A model generated the notes under the pieces. That model was not told where the DNA came from, made no database searches, and worked only from the letters and a program-made list of their open reading frames with translations. Positions 5,189 through 11,253 of a DNA stretch of 11,253 bases are shown in pieces. The stretch is taken from NCBI GenBank assembly GCA_035457865.1, contig DATIAR010000048.1, positions 1 to 11,253 of the forward strand. Reading direction: 5' to 3'. Source of the DNA: UBA8516 sp035457865 (GTDB lineage: Archaea > Thermoproteota > Nitrososphaeria > Nitrososphaerales > Nitrosopumilaceae). The position numbers and the translations under genes are program-made. The stretch's first letter is position 1; each line of letters opens with the position of its first letter.

Positions 5189-5686
5189 ATGGACGAGAAG
5201 ATTTATCCATTAGAGAATGAAGGAATTGAAACGTTTGATGATCATAGAAATTTGATGAGCATAAACTATCAAGGTCACCTGACTGGAATAGTTGTAGACG
5301 ATAGTATAGACATAGTTGAATTATTTAGTACGTGTTTAGAGTTAAAGGGAATTAAAGTTCTTGGTAAAGGCTATAACGGAAACGATGCCTTTGAATTATT
5401 TAGGCAGTTAAGACCTGACATAGTATTTTTAGACATAATGATGCCAAAATATGACGGATTTTATGCTTTAGAAAAAATTAGAGAAATAGATCCACAAGCT
5501 AAAATATTAATGGTAACAGCAGATCTAACAAGCGAAACCGCAGAGAGATTAAAAGGGCTATCATCAACTGCTGTCATATACAAGCCTTTCAACTTTGAGG
5601 TTTTACTACGTACAATAGACATGTTGACGCGTTCCAGTGTTGTAAATAACATGGTCTTTGATGGTTCTACTGTGTCATTGCGTTAA
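5189..5686 (+). CDS. Stand-alone receiver-domain response regulator
   Basis: This is a 165-aa cytosolic protein. Residues 32-150 form a CheY-type receiver: acidic pair Asp37-Asp38 in GIVVDDS, phosphoacceptor Asp82 in IVFLDIMMPKYDG, the conserved Thr110 in LMVTAD, and Lys132 in YKPF. All phosphotransfer residues are present, so it should accept phosphate from a kinase. There is no DNA-binding or enzymatic output domain. A 31-residue acidic N-terminal extension (MDEKIYPLENEGIETFDDH...) and a 15-residue tail (RSSVVNNMVFDGSTVSLR) are the only additions. It may thus act by protein contact, as do many archaeal single-receiver proteins. It is divergent from the histidine kinase gene, 131 nt away, which suggests a cognate pair. 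The start is fixed by a TATA box 26 nt upstream. Confidence 0.92.
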   Translation: MDEKIYPLENEGIETFDDHRNLMSINYQGHLTGIVVDDSIDIVELFSTCLELKGIKVLGKGYNGNDAFELFRQLRPDIVFLDIMMPKYDGFYALEKIREIDPQAKILMVTADLTSETAERLKGLSSTAVIYKPFNFEVLLRTIDMLTRSSVVNNMVFDGSTVSLR

Positions 5687-6025
5687 AAAAGAGTTAATAT
5701 GACATAAAGTGGCTGCTTAAATCACAAGTGAAATAACAAAATCACCTATTACAAGGATTTGCAAGATTTTGCGGTAAAGTACAATCAAGTTCCAAGAGAT
5801 TATTTTCTGAAAAGAAAAGATCTAATTTCAAACAATGAAATATTTGGTTTTTCTGATCTCTAAAAGAAAGAAGCTTGTTACTAATACTCAGATTTCATCT
5901 GTTGCAAAATAATTCATATGAATTGAAACAGATTTATTCATAATTTTTGAATCAATATTATTCATCTCATATGTTTCACGTTCTAGAAAAAGATGTCACA
6001 TACACCTTTCATAATTTCGTCTTGT
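5687..6025. other. 339-nt convergent intergenic region with a decayed-looking ORF
   Basis: This AT-rich stretch separates two convergent genes. From a TGA at about 5728 to TAA 5861-5863 the plus strand is open. A TTG at 5759 would give 34 residues of convincing composition (it contains VPRDYFLKRKDLISNNEIFGF), but no ATG, promoter or ribosome binding site is clear, so it may be a gene remnant. The rest holds a perfect 14-bp palindrome (5911-5924) and T-rich tracts but no gene I can support. Confidence 0.5.
5911..5924. repeat. Perfect 14-bp palindrome AATTCATATGAATT
   Basis: The sequence equals its own reverse complement over 14 bases, and a second CATATG lies at 5968-5973. It stands between two convergent genes, far from any recognised promoter. 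It could be a protein-binding site, part of the 3' processing or termination zone of the winged-helix gene, or chance in AT-rich DNA. Confidence 0.4.
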
Positions 6026-6718
6026 CTACATCAATTCTGTTGCTTTTTCGAGTTGAATCTGTTGTTTAAGTTGAATCTTCTGTTGTTCATCAACCATTTC
6101 GTTCCTTACAGATTGTAATAAAGCAATTATGTAACTGGCTTTCAAAGCCTCTTTATTCAACTTAGCTTGGACAGCTATTTTGTTATTTACCATACCAAAT
6201 TTCAGATTTTTAAATATTCCAACATATTTTTTAATTTCTCTGGCGTCCGAAGTAAATATGGCACCTCGCTCAACTAACATGCCATCTCTAATCAATTCAT
6301 TAATTTTTTTATAAGCAGTGTTTTCTTGCAAACCAGAGATCTCAACAATCTTTGCAATGATATGCGGCTGCTTATTTGACAAAATTTCCAAAATCCTTTC
6401 TTTGTTTTTATCTGTATAAGTATTCAAAATTGTTGAAATAAGAGATTTATCGTGAATTATCACCCACTCTTTATCCATTTCTGTTGATGTTGCCAACTCT
6501 AGTGCATTTTCAAGAATGGTCTTTTCTAGCAGAATCTGACTAAGGCCAAAAACGGTTCGTAATATAGACTCAAGTTTGAAGGTGTTTTTGCTACATTCTA
6601 TTAATGAAAAATGATACTTTTCAAATATCGCATTTTCTATTTTCTGTATATCAATTTTTACGATATTCTCTGTTTGGGTTTCTAAGGAGTCTACTAATCT
6701 TTTCTCTACTATGTACAT
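6026..6718 (-). CDS. NitrOD-like domain plus winged-helix transcriptional regulator
   Basis: This 230-aa protein has three parts. Residues 1-76 are a helical domain (VDSLETQTENIV, KIENAIFEKYHFSL, FKLESILRTVFG, LLEKTILENALEL) paralogous to the 81-aa protein at 2654-2899, with about 44% identity over 50 positions. Residues about 104-168 look like a winged helix of the ArsR/TrmB/MarR type: DKNKERILEILSNKQPHIIAK, a recognition helix around SGLQENTAYKKINELIRDGML, and a wing VERGAIFTSD. The C-terminal 60 residues are helical and end in a Gln/Lys/Glu-rich probable coiled coil (EQQKIQLKQQIQLEKA), suited to dimerisation. I infer a DNA-binding regulator whose N-terminal domain senses or recruits a partner. 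The ATG at 6718 is set by a TATA box at 6751-6744. Its promoter shares a palindrome with the paralogue's promoter, so auto- and cross-regulation is possible. Confidence 0.83.
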   Translation of the reverse strand: MYIVEKRLVDSLETQTENIVKIDIQKIENAIFEKYHFSLIECSKNTFKLESILRTVFGLSQILLEKTILENALELATSTEMDKEWVIIHDKSLISTILNTYTDKNKERILEILSNKQPHIIAKIVEISGLQENTAYKKINELIRDGMLVERGAIFTSDAREIKKYVGIFKNLKFGMVNNKIAVQAKLNKEALKASYIIALLQSVRNEMVDEQQKIQLKQQIQLEKATELM

Positions 6719-6743
6719 ATGTTATTACCAAGTATGGAAATTT

Positions 6744-6770
6744 TATATAAACCCCATCTGCCAAATTTGG
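6744..6770 (-). promoter_or_regulatory. Promoter with CCAAATTTGG palindrome and TATA box for the winged-helix gene
   Basis: On the minus strand CCAAATTTGG (6770-6761) is followed after 9 nt by TTTATATAAA (6751-6742). The TATA centre is about 29 nt before the ATG at 6718, giving a leader of only 2-4 nt. The 25-nt block matches the one at 2606-2630 at 23 positions. A second inverted repeat, TGACT-gaattaa-AGTCA (6774-6790), lies directly beside it. Confidence 0.65.
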
Positions 6771-6813
6771 GAGTGACTGAATTAAAGTCAAAAAATCATC
6801 ATCGTTAGAAGAT

Positions 6814-7011
6814 ATGACACAACATAATTTACCTCTAAATGTCTGTAGTCATTTCCAAAAATGGAACGAGAATGAACATCAAATTTGTCCTAACTACAAT
6901 TACATTGTTTGCAGCTACATTGAATTGGTTTTCTCACTCCAATCTTCTCTTGAAATATTTCCAAAAAATCATACCGTTAGTAATTATCTAGTTGCGGTAG
7001 TTTGTGTGTAA
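6814..7011 (+). CDS. Doubtful 65-aa ORF between divergent and convergent genes
   Basis: This open frame from ATG 6814 to TAA 7009-7011 occupies the 310-nt gap between the winged-helix gene and EF-2. A weak ATTAAAGT element (about 6781-6788) lies 27-30 nt upstream, so transcription divergent from the regulator is conceivable. The predicted peptide (MTQHNLPLNVCSHFQKW..., four scattered Cys, hydrophobic C-terminus) has no recognisable domain. A second overlapping frame, ATG 6872 to TAG 6989-6991 (39 aa, starting MNIKFVLTTITLFAATL), looks like a signal peptide and could be the remnant of a secreted-protein gene. At most one is real. I see nothing else in this gap apart from the promoter elements next to 6718. 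Confidence 0.28.
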   Translation: MTQHNLPLNVCSHFQKWNENEHQICPNYNYIVCSYIELVFSLQSSLEIFPKNHTVSNYLVAVVCV

Positions 7012-7028
7012 AAAGTGGCTTTCTATTT

Positions 7029-9221
7029 TTACTCTTTATCGATAAATTCATCAGCTGTTGGTGGCTCTGGACTCAATCCTTTTCGTTTTCTGATTTCTGC
7101 CATGATTGTTGGCAAGACAGAGTTTGGAACTGGTGTCCAAGCTTTGAAGTGAGTATTCCACATTGCCTTTCCTGCTGTCTGCCCTCTCATCACTTCGGAG
7201 AGATCAAAAGTTTCAGAAGCTGGAATCTCTCCAGTCAAAATGTGAATCACACCTTTTTGTTCCATATTCAAAACTTTGCCTCTTTTTCCTGAAATGACAC
7301 CAGCAACGTTTCCAATCATTTCTTGTGGAACTCGAACTTCGATTCCAAGTGTTGGTTCTAAAAGAACAGGTTGTGCCAAAAGCATTACACCCATGCATGC
7401 GCGTCTTGATGCTGGACCAAGCTGTGAGAGGCCTCGATGAGCAGGATCCTCGTGAGGAACAAAGTGATGGAAGACAAACTTGCATCCTCTGACCTGTTCT
7501 CTTGTCAAGGGCCCTTCTTTCATGGTGTCTTCAAATCCAGATAATATCGAGTCAGTTGATTCTTGAACAAACTGTACACCCTTTGTGCCATCCACCATTA
7601 CATTTCCCCTTGGATCAAAGCGCATTACGCGCTTTGCTTCATCTCTATCCCAACCAGCATTTCTCAAAATTTCTGCAACCTCTTTTTTGTCCTTGTATTC
7701 GTTTAGTGTGTTGTTCCTAATCATTTCAGAAATTTTTTCATCAAGTGGTTCTACTTTCATAAAGATCTTGTTGTGTCGGTTTGGAGATTTTGCCATGATA
7801 GGACCTGCCGGTGCCCTAATTGTCTCTCTATAATTTATCAAAGGTTGTGATGTTACAATTTGTACGCCTGCATCTGCAATCAAAGACGTTGCAATCTCAA
7901 GGTGCAAGACACCCATTCCTGCAATCACTGTCTCTCCACTTTCTTCGTTTATTTTTACAACAAGGTTTGGATCTTCGATTGTGATTCTGCGCAAGGCCTC
8001 AACAAGTTTTGGCAAGTCTTTTGGATGTTTTGGTTCTACAGCAATTTGCACAACTGGCTCGGAAACATATTGGATTCCCTCAAACGTGTGAATTCCTGCT
8101 ACGCTTGAAAGTGTTTGACCAGCTCTTGCATGTTCTAATCCTAAGAGTGCTGGGATGTTTCCTGCAGCAAGCTCACCTACCATCTCACGTTGATTTCCCA
8201 TGAAAAAGTTGACTGATTGGATTCTTCCTTCTCTTTTGGTATCTATGATATTGATCCTGTCACCATCCTTTATTCTGCCAGAAAATAATCTACCAATAGC
8301 TACAGGACCTGCAGCAGGATCAACTGTCATGTTTACAATCATCATAACAGCTGGACCGTTGTCATCACAATTCAATAGAGCCTTTCCCATGTCTGATTCT
8401 AAATCACCTTTCCAAATTTTTGGAATTCTGTATTTTTGCGCAACATCAGGTGATGGATGATGTTTTACAACCATTCCAAGTACCGCATCATAGAGCGGTG
8501 CTTTTTCTGCAAGAGCCTTGATGTCCCCACCCTCTGAATAAGCTGCATAGATGTCTTTGAAGGATATCCCTTTCTTTTTCATGACATCTGCATTAAATCC
8601 CCACCTGTCTTTTGCAGAACCAAAAGAAACACTTCCATCTTGGATGCTTACCTTCCACTTTTCTTTGTATTCTGGTTCTGCGTAAATATCTATTAATCTA
8701 TTAAAATTTGTAATAATCTCAACAAGCCATTCTTGCATTTTGTCCGGAGTTAATCGTAGTTCCTTAATGAGGCGATCTATCTTGTTGATGTACAAAACCG
8801 GTCTGACTCTTTCTTCTAGTGCTTGTCTAGTTACGGTTTCAGTCTGCGTCATGATTCCTTCTACAGAGTCTGATACCACTACTGCACCATCAATTGCCCT
8901 GAGACTTCTTGTGACACGTCCAGTAAAGTCAATGTGGCCTGGTGTGTCAATCATGTTTATGACGTATTCTTGGCCATCAGCTTCATAAAGCAAGGTGACA
9001 TTTGCCTGAACGATTGTCATCTGTCTGTCCTGCTCTAACTTCATAGAATCCAGGGCAAGGGCTTGACCTGCAACAGACGGGCTGATGATTCCACATGATG
9101 CCAAAAGGCTGTCGCTCATGGTTGTCTTTCCATGGTCTACGTGAGCAATGACTCCAAAGTTTCGGATGTTCTTTTTGTTTCCAATAATCTTTAAGATCTG
9201 TTCGGTTTGCTTATACTTCAT
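7029..9221 (-). CDS. fusA: Archaeal elongation factor 2 (aEF-2)
   Basis: This 730-aa translational GTPase drives ribosomal translocation. Its length is normal for archaeal EF-2. G-domain motifs: G1 AHVDHGKT (26-33), switch I Thr69 in DRQMTIVQANV, G3 DTPGH (92-96), G4 NKID (146-149). Domain II follows with PAAGPVAIGRLFSGRIKDGD, domain III with VEALRRITIEDPNLVV and GMGVLHLEI, then domains IV and V. In domain IV the loop HEDPAHRGLSQ carries His595, at the position that archaea and eukaryotes modify to diphthamide, the target of diphtheria-type toxins. Domain V includes PTLGIEVRVPQEMIGNVAGVI and MRGQTAGKA. The start at ATG 9221 is supported by a TATA box about 30 nt upstream. It lies 57 nt downstream of the SIS gene on the same strand but has its own promoter. 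Identity is secure. Switch I has RQMTI where many EF-2 proteins have RGITI. Confidence 0.98.
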   Translation of the reverse strand: MKYKQTEQILKIIGNKKNIRNFGVIAHVDHGKTTMSDSLLASCGIISPSVAGQALALDSMKLEQDRQMTIVQANVTLLYEADGQEYVINMIDTPGHIDFTGRVTRSLRAIDGAVVVSDSVEGIMTQTETVTRQALEERVRPVLYINKIDRLIKELRLTPDKMQEWLVEIITNFNRLIDIYAEPEYKEKWKVSIQDGSVSFGSAKDRWGFNADVMKKKGISFKDIYAAYSEGGDIKALAEKAPLYDAVLGMVVKHHPSPDVAQKYRIPKIWKGDLESDMGKALLNCDDNGPAVMMIVNMTVDPAAGPVAIGRLFSGRIKDGDRINIIDTKREGRIQSVNFFMGNQREMVGELAAGNIPALLGLEHARAGQTLSSVAGIHTFEGIQYVSEPVVQIAVEPKHPKDLPKLVEALRRITIEDPNLVVKINEESGETVIAGMGVLHLEIATSLIADAGVQIVTSQPLINYRETIRAPAGPIMAKSPNRHNKIFMKVEPLDEKISEMIRNNTLNEYKDKKEVAEILRNAGWDRDEAKRVMRFDPRGNVMVDGTKGVQFVQESTDSILSGFEDTMKEGPLTREQVRGCKFVFHHFVPHEDPAHRGLSQLGPASRRACMGVMLLAQPVLLEPTLGIEVRVPQEMIGNVAGVISGKRGKVLNMEQKGVIHILTGEIPASETFDLSEVMRGQTAGKAMWNTHFKAWTPVPNSVLPTIMAEIRKRKGLSPEPPTADEFIDKE

Positions 9222-9246
9222 GAATAAAAAAAATCGTCCTAGAGCA

Positions 9247-9257
9247 GGTATTAAATC
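9247..9257 (-). promoter_or_regulatory. EF-2 gene promoter (TATA box)
   Basis: On the minus strand GATTTAATACC includes TTTAATAC (9255-9248), centred about 30 nt before ATG 9221. This predicts a start of transcription near 9225 and a leader of only a few nucleotides. It shows that EF-2 need not rely on read-through from the SIS gene. Confidence 0.6.
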
Positions 9258-9278
9258 TTCTCAAGAATCGATCCAAGA

Positions 9279-10187
9279 TCAGTAGATCATAGATGAGCTG
9301 GTTTTTCTAAGATTTTTGGCTGTAACAAAAAAACAATCTTTTTGATTTTTTTTCTTGGTATGATACAATGATATGAACTCTGATACAAAAATAAAAAACA
9401 AAACCATTTCTTGGGTGTTTCTTGTATTGGGTTCAAACTGTACTACATATAATCCGTATTTTTTAAGATTTGATGCAAGCTTGGAATTGTATCTGTTTTT
9501 TTCTTCAAAAATTACAACAATGTCTCCTTTCTTTGCAGAAAACAAACCAGTGTGAGAAAACTGCTCAATTCTCTCATAATGTGCATCAAGACCTCCTACT
9601 TCGTAAAGCTTGGCTGCTCCAAACATGGCCACAGGAAAGGTGTGGAGGTTGCCAAGCAGGAAGATTTTGCCTTTGAGTTTTACTCTCCTACTTTGAGTTT
9701 CCGCGCTTTCATATATCTTGGAAACATTTCGTATCTTCACTTTGGACACAAGTGAGATGCATGTTAATGCGCTCGCAAGAAAGCTTATGCTTCCAGCTGT
9801 AAAGATTCCTGAATTTGGATATTCAAGGGAAATTAATTTTTTACATGCACTTGCTAGTCGACTTTGAGGGTTTGCTGTTATTGCTGTTGTGTTCTTTGAT
9901 GTTTTAGCAAGTTTGACGTTTGATATGGTATTTCCTGAAATCGATATAAGATAGAGGTTCTTGTTTCTTGCCAGTTTCTTATTTTTTAATAAGTCTAGAG
10001 GATCCAAGGCCCTTGCTCTAAAATCAGAAAACACCTCTGCAAGCTGTGCAGATACAAAAGAGTCTCCCGTGCCGCAAAAAATTGTTTGCTTTTGTGTTGG
10101 AATGGCAAGTTGTTTTTGTGAAACAAAGTTTTGAACAAAGCTTGGTTGTAGTTTAATTTCTTTTTCAAAAGCTTCGATTGTTGACAT
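9279..10187 (-). CDS. Double-SIS-domain sugar isomerase-like protein
   Basis: This 302-aa cytosolic protein has two SIS (sugar isomerase) halves. The first half has TIFCGTGDSFVSAQLAEVF (residues 35-53) and LYLISISGNTISNVKLAK (78-95), the phosphosugar-binding Ser/Thr loops, then TAITANPQSRLA. The second half has KIFLLGNLHTFPVAMFGAAKLYEVGGLDAHYERIEQFSHTG (174-214) and DIVVIFEE (222-229). The Glu in AKLYEV and the His in FSHTG are where GlmS/PGI-type isomerases place functional residues. It thus belongs to the GlmS-isomerase or phosphoglucose/phosphomannose isomerase-like group, but without the glutaminase domain of GlmS, so the exact sugar phosphate and even catalysis are open. It may instead bind a sugar phosphate for regulation. 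The start at ATG 10187 fits a shared TATA element 27 nt upstream. The C-terminal 25 residues are basic. Confidence 0.83.
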   Translation of the reverse strand: MSTIEAFEKEIKLQPSFVQNFVSQKQLAIPTQKQTIFCGTGDSFVSAQLAEVFSDFRARALDPLDLLKNKKLARNKNLYLISISGNTISNVKLAKTSKNTTAITANPQSRLASACKKLISLEYPNSGIFTAGSISFLASALTCISLVSKVKIRNVSKIYESAETQSRRVKLKGKIFLLGNLHTFPVAMFGAAKLYEVGGLDAHYERIEQFSHTGLFSAKKGDIVVIFEEKNRYNSKLASNLKKYGLYVVQFEPNTRNTQEMVLFFIFVSEFISLYHTKKKNQKDCFFVTAKNLRKTSSSMIY

Positions 10188-10206
10188 GATTTATTTTTCA
10201 TAACTT

Positions 10207-10220
10207 GATATTTATAATAG
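10207..10220. promoter_or_regulatory. Single central TATA element for the divergent SIS and MqnD-like genes
   Basis: The core ATTTATAA (10210-10217 plus) reads TTATAAAT on the minus strand. It is centred near 10213.5: 26-27 nt from the SIS start (10187) and about 25 nt from ATG 10238 of the MqnD-like gene. Both genes could thus be leaderless from the same TBP site in a 50-bp intergenic region. A second, weaker TTTATTTT at 10190-10197 could serve the plus-strand gene with a short leader. Confidence 0.5.
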
Positions 10221-10237
10221 AGCTAAAAATTATGATT

Positions 10238-11071
10238 ATGGAAATTACGTTGGGTCACACTCCAGACGCTGACGATGCCTTCATGTTTTATGGAATGCTC
10301 ACGGGAAAAGTGAGCTCCCCAGATTTCAAAGTAAGCCATGTCGTTGAAGACATTGAGACACTAAACAAAAGAGCACTAAGACACGAGCTTGATGTGACTG
10401 CAGCCTCTGTTCACGCTTGTGCGTATGCTCCAGACTATACCATATTGCGAAGTGGAGGAAGTTTTGGCAAGGGGTATGGCCCAATTGTGATATCAAAACA
10501 AATCATGACATTTGAGCAGATAAAAAAAGCAAAGATTGCAGTCCCTGGCAAACTGACTTCGGCGTTTTTGTTGTTGCAACTAATGCTTGGAAAGTTTGAT
10601 TATATAGAAATGAAGTTTTCAGACATACCAGAAGCAGTAGAACGTGGTGATGTGGATGCAGGACTTGTGATACATGAAACGCAGATTACATACGATCAGA
10701 ATAAACTAACAAAACTACTTGACATTGGCACTTGGTGGAGCGAGTCCACAGGCGGTCTTCCAGTCCCCCTTGGAATCAACGTGATAAGTAACCACTTGGG
10801 AGATGAGATGATAAAAAAATTTGATGATTATTTTCGCGAGTCCATCATATATGGCATGAATCGCGTAAACGAAGCTCTAGATTATGCCATGCAATATGGG
10901 CGAGGTCAACCACGTTCGCTAATTGAGCGATTCATTAGGATGTATGTAAACGACGTCACAATAGATATGGGAATCTTGGGTGAGAGCTCAATTAGGACGC
11001 TTTTCAAATTTGCAACTGAAAAAGGACTAGTACCTGATTTTGATCTTAGAATTGCACCGGCATCTGTATGA
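10238..11071 (+). CDS. MqnD-like protein (1,4-dihydroxy-6-naphthoate synthase family)
   Basis: A 277-aa protein with the periplasmic-binding-protein-like fold of the MqnA/MqnD family. In the futalosine route to menaquinone MqnD converts cyclic dehypoxanthine futalosine to 1,4-dihydroxy-6-naphthoate. Matches to the family are seen in GHTPDADDAFMFYG (6-19, equal to the SPCPNDTFIF entry motif), HVVEDIETLNKRAL (34-47), LDVTAASVHACAYAPDYTILRSGGSFGKGYGP (51-82), DAGLVIHE with His146 at the position of the catalytic His, and GGLPVPLGINV (172-182). No signal peptide is present, so it acts in the cytosol. The frame is open from TTG 10205, but that codon precedes the TATA element, so ATG 10238 (or 10232, adding Met-Ile) is preferred. 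Nitrososphaerota contain menaquinones, so a role there is plausible. The other pathway genes are not in the window, and a related ring-forming reaction cannot be excluded. Confidence 0.85.
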   Translation: MEITLGHTPDADDAFMFYGMLTGKVSSPDFKVSHVVEDIETLNKRALRHELDVTAASVHACAYAPDYTILRSGGSFGKGYGPIVISKQIMTFEQIKKAKIAVPGKLTSAFLLLQLMLGKFDYIEMKFSDIPEAVERGDVDAGLVIHETQITYDQNKLTKLLDIGTWWSESTGGLPVPLGINVISNHLGDEMIKKFDDYFRESIIYGMNRVNEALDYAMQYGRGQPRSLIERFIRMYVNDVTIDMGILGESSIRTLFKFATEKGLVPDFDLRIAPASV

Positions 11072-11125
11072 AGAACCAAAGAATGGAAATGTTTTAATGC
11101 AAAAACAAACAGATATTTGTAAAAC

Positions 11126-11193
11126 AGGTAAGCAGGTTCACATAAGCCGGTGGTATCAGGGTAGATGTACTGCTTAGATCTTCCTGCCTACCT
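11126..11193 (+). ncRNA. Candidate structured small RNA (68-nt long hairpin)
   Basis: AGGTAAGCAGG (11126-11136) pairs with CCTGCCTACCT (11183-11193): 11 positions with one mismatch, A-C on the plus strand or a G-U pair on the minus strand. Inside, a 7/7 internal loop leads to a second stem (AAGC, bulged C, GGT with ACT, GCTT) and an apical loop. GC content is about 49%, against about 27% in the 49 bases before it, as expected for a structured RNA in an AT-rich archaeal genome. TTTTAA at 11092-11097 would place a plus-strand start near 11121, directly before the stem, and AUUCAUUUU follows the stem. The strand is therefore tentatively plus; the G-U pair argues for minus. A stem, internal pocket and upper stem recall H/ACA guide RNAs, but no ACA box follows on the plus strand. 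It is not a tRNA. Confidence 0.5.
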
Positions 11194-11217
11194 ATTCATT
11201 TTAACGCATTACAACAA

Positions 11218-11253
11218 TTAAAGGAACACGCATAATTTAGACTTGATCTTCAT
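11218..11253 (-). CDS. Possible C-terminal end of a minus-strand gene running off the window
   Basis: On the minus strand the frame entering at 11253 reads MKIKSKLCVFL and stops at TAA (11220-11218). It could be the last residues of a gene beyond the right edge or chance; 12 codons do not allow a decision. Confidence 0.2.
   Translation of the reverse strand: MKIKSKLCVFL

Noticed and set aside
7502..8988. Several plus-strand open frames of 60-90 codons opposite EF-2
   Set aside because: They are shadows of the highly biased EF-2 coding strand; none has a promoter or recognisable domain.
10205..10237. TTG 10205 start for the MqnD-like protein (288 aa)
   Set aside because: The codons cover the TATA element itself and encode a non-family hydrophobic leader; the family motif begins right after ATG 10238.
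11126..11193. tRNA gene, because of GGTTCACA and GGTATCAGGGTAGA
   Set aside because: No T-stem, anticodon arm and acceptor stem can be arranged in cloverleaf order; the terminal pairing is one long hairpin.
1..11253. CRISPR array, insertion sequence or prophage
   Set aside because: No regularly spaced direct repeats, transposase motifs, or phage structural genes were seen; content is mostly housekeeping and small regulatory genes.

Overview
The window looks like chromosomal DNA from an ammonia-oxidising archaeon of the Nitrososphaerota (Thaumarchaeota), most likely the Nitrosopumilus/Nitrosarchaeum group. The evidence is an AT-rich composition, an archaeal-type elongation factor 2 with a diphthamide-site loop, archaeal TATA boxes about 26 nt from many start codons (leaderless genes), several TTG starts, a C2H2 mini zinc finger and other small Cys-rich proteins, and a helical domain that resembles the Nitrosopumilus output domains (NitrOD) joined to a winged helix. 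The lineage is inferred from gene content; no search could be run.

Layout. 1-850 (+): the C-terminal part of a GIY-YIG-like protein, then an SRPBCC/START-like lipid-binding-fold protein. 858-1971 (-): a 58-aa unknown, a hotdog acyl-CoA thioesterase, a 72-aa unknown that overlaps it by 8 nt, and a separately promoted 52-aa C2H2 zinc finger. 2076-2899 (+): a 99-aa Cys-rich protein, a 30-aa Cys-rich mini-protein, and an 81-aa helical NitrOD-like protein. 2944-3464 (-): a 55-aa single-pass membrane protein and a 96-aa ferredoxin-like-fold protein. 3567-5686: a membrane sensor histidine kinase (-) divergent from a stand-alone receiver protein (+), probably a two-component pair. 6026-6718 (-): a NitrOD-like plus winged-helix regulator, the paralogue of the 81-aa protein. 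7029-9221 (-): elongation factor 2. 9279-10187 (-): a double-SIS sugar-isomerase-like protein. 10238-11071 (+): an MqnD-like protein of the menaquinone (futalosine) family. 11126-11193: a GC-rich structured hairpin, a candidate small RNA.

How the parts may work together. The 81-aa protein and the 230-aa regulator share about 44% identity over 50 residues, yet their core promoters match at 23 of 25 bases, including a perfect CCAAATTTGG palindrome just upstream of BRE/TATA. This suggests one factor, perhaps the winged-helix paralogue itself, controls both, with the 81-aa domain-only protein as a possible modulator. The histidine kinase and receiver share an intergenic region with an inverted repeat upstream of the receiver's TATA box. 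EF-2, the SIS protein and the MqnD-like protein look like ordinary housekeeping genes; the last two are divergent across only 50 bp and seem to share one central TATA element.

The ORFs at 6814-7011 and 11218-11253, and short remnants at 3511-3564, 5759-5863 and 6872-6991, are weak. No CRISPR array, insertion sequence, rRNA or canonical tRNA was found.
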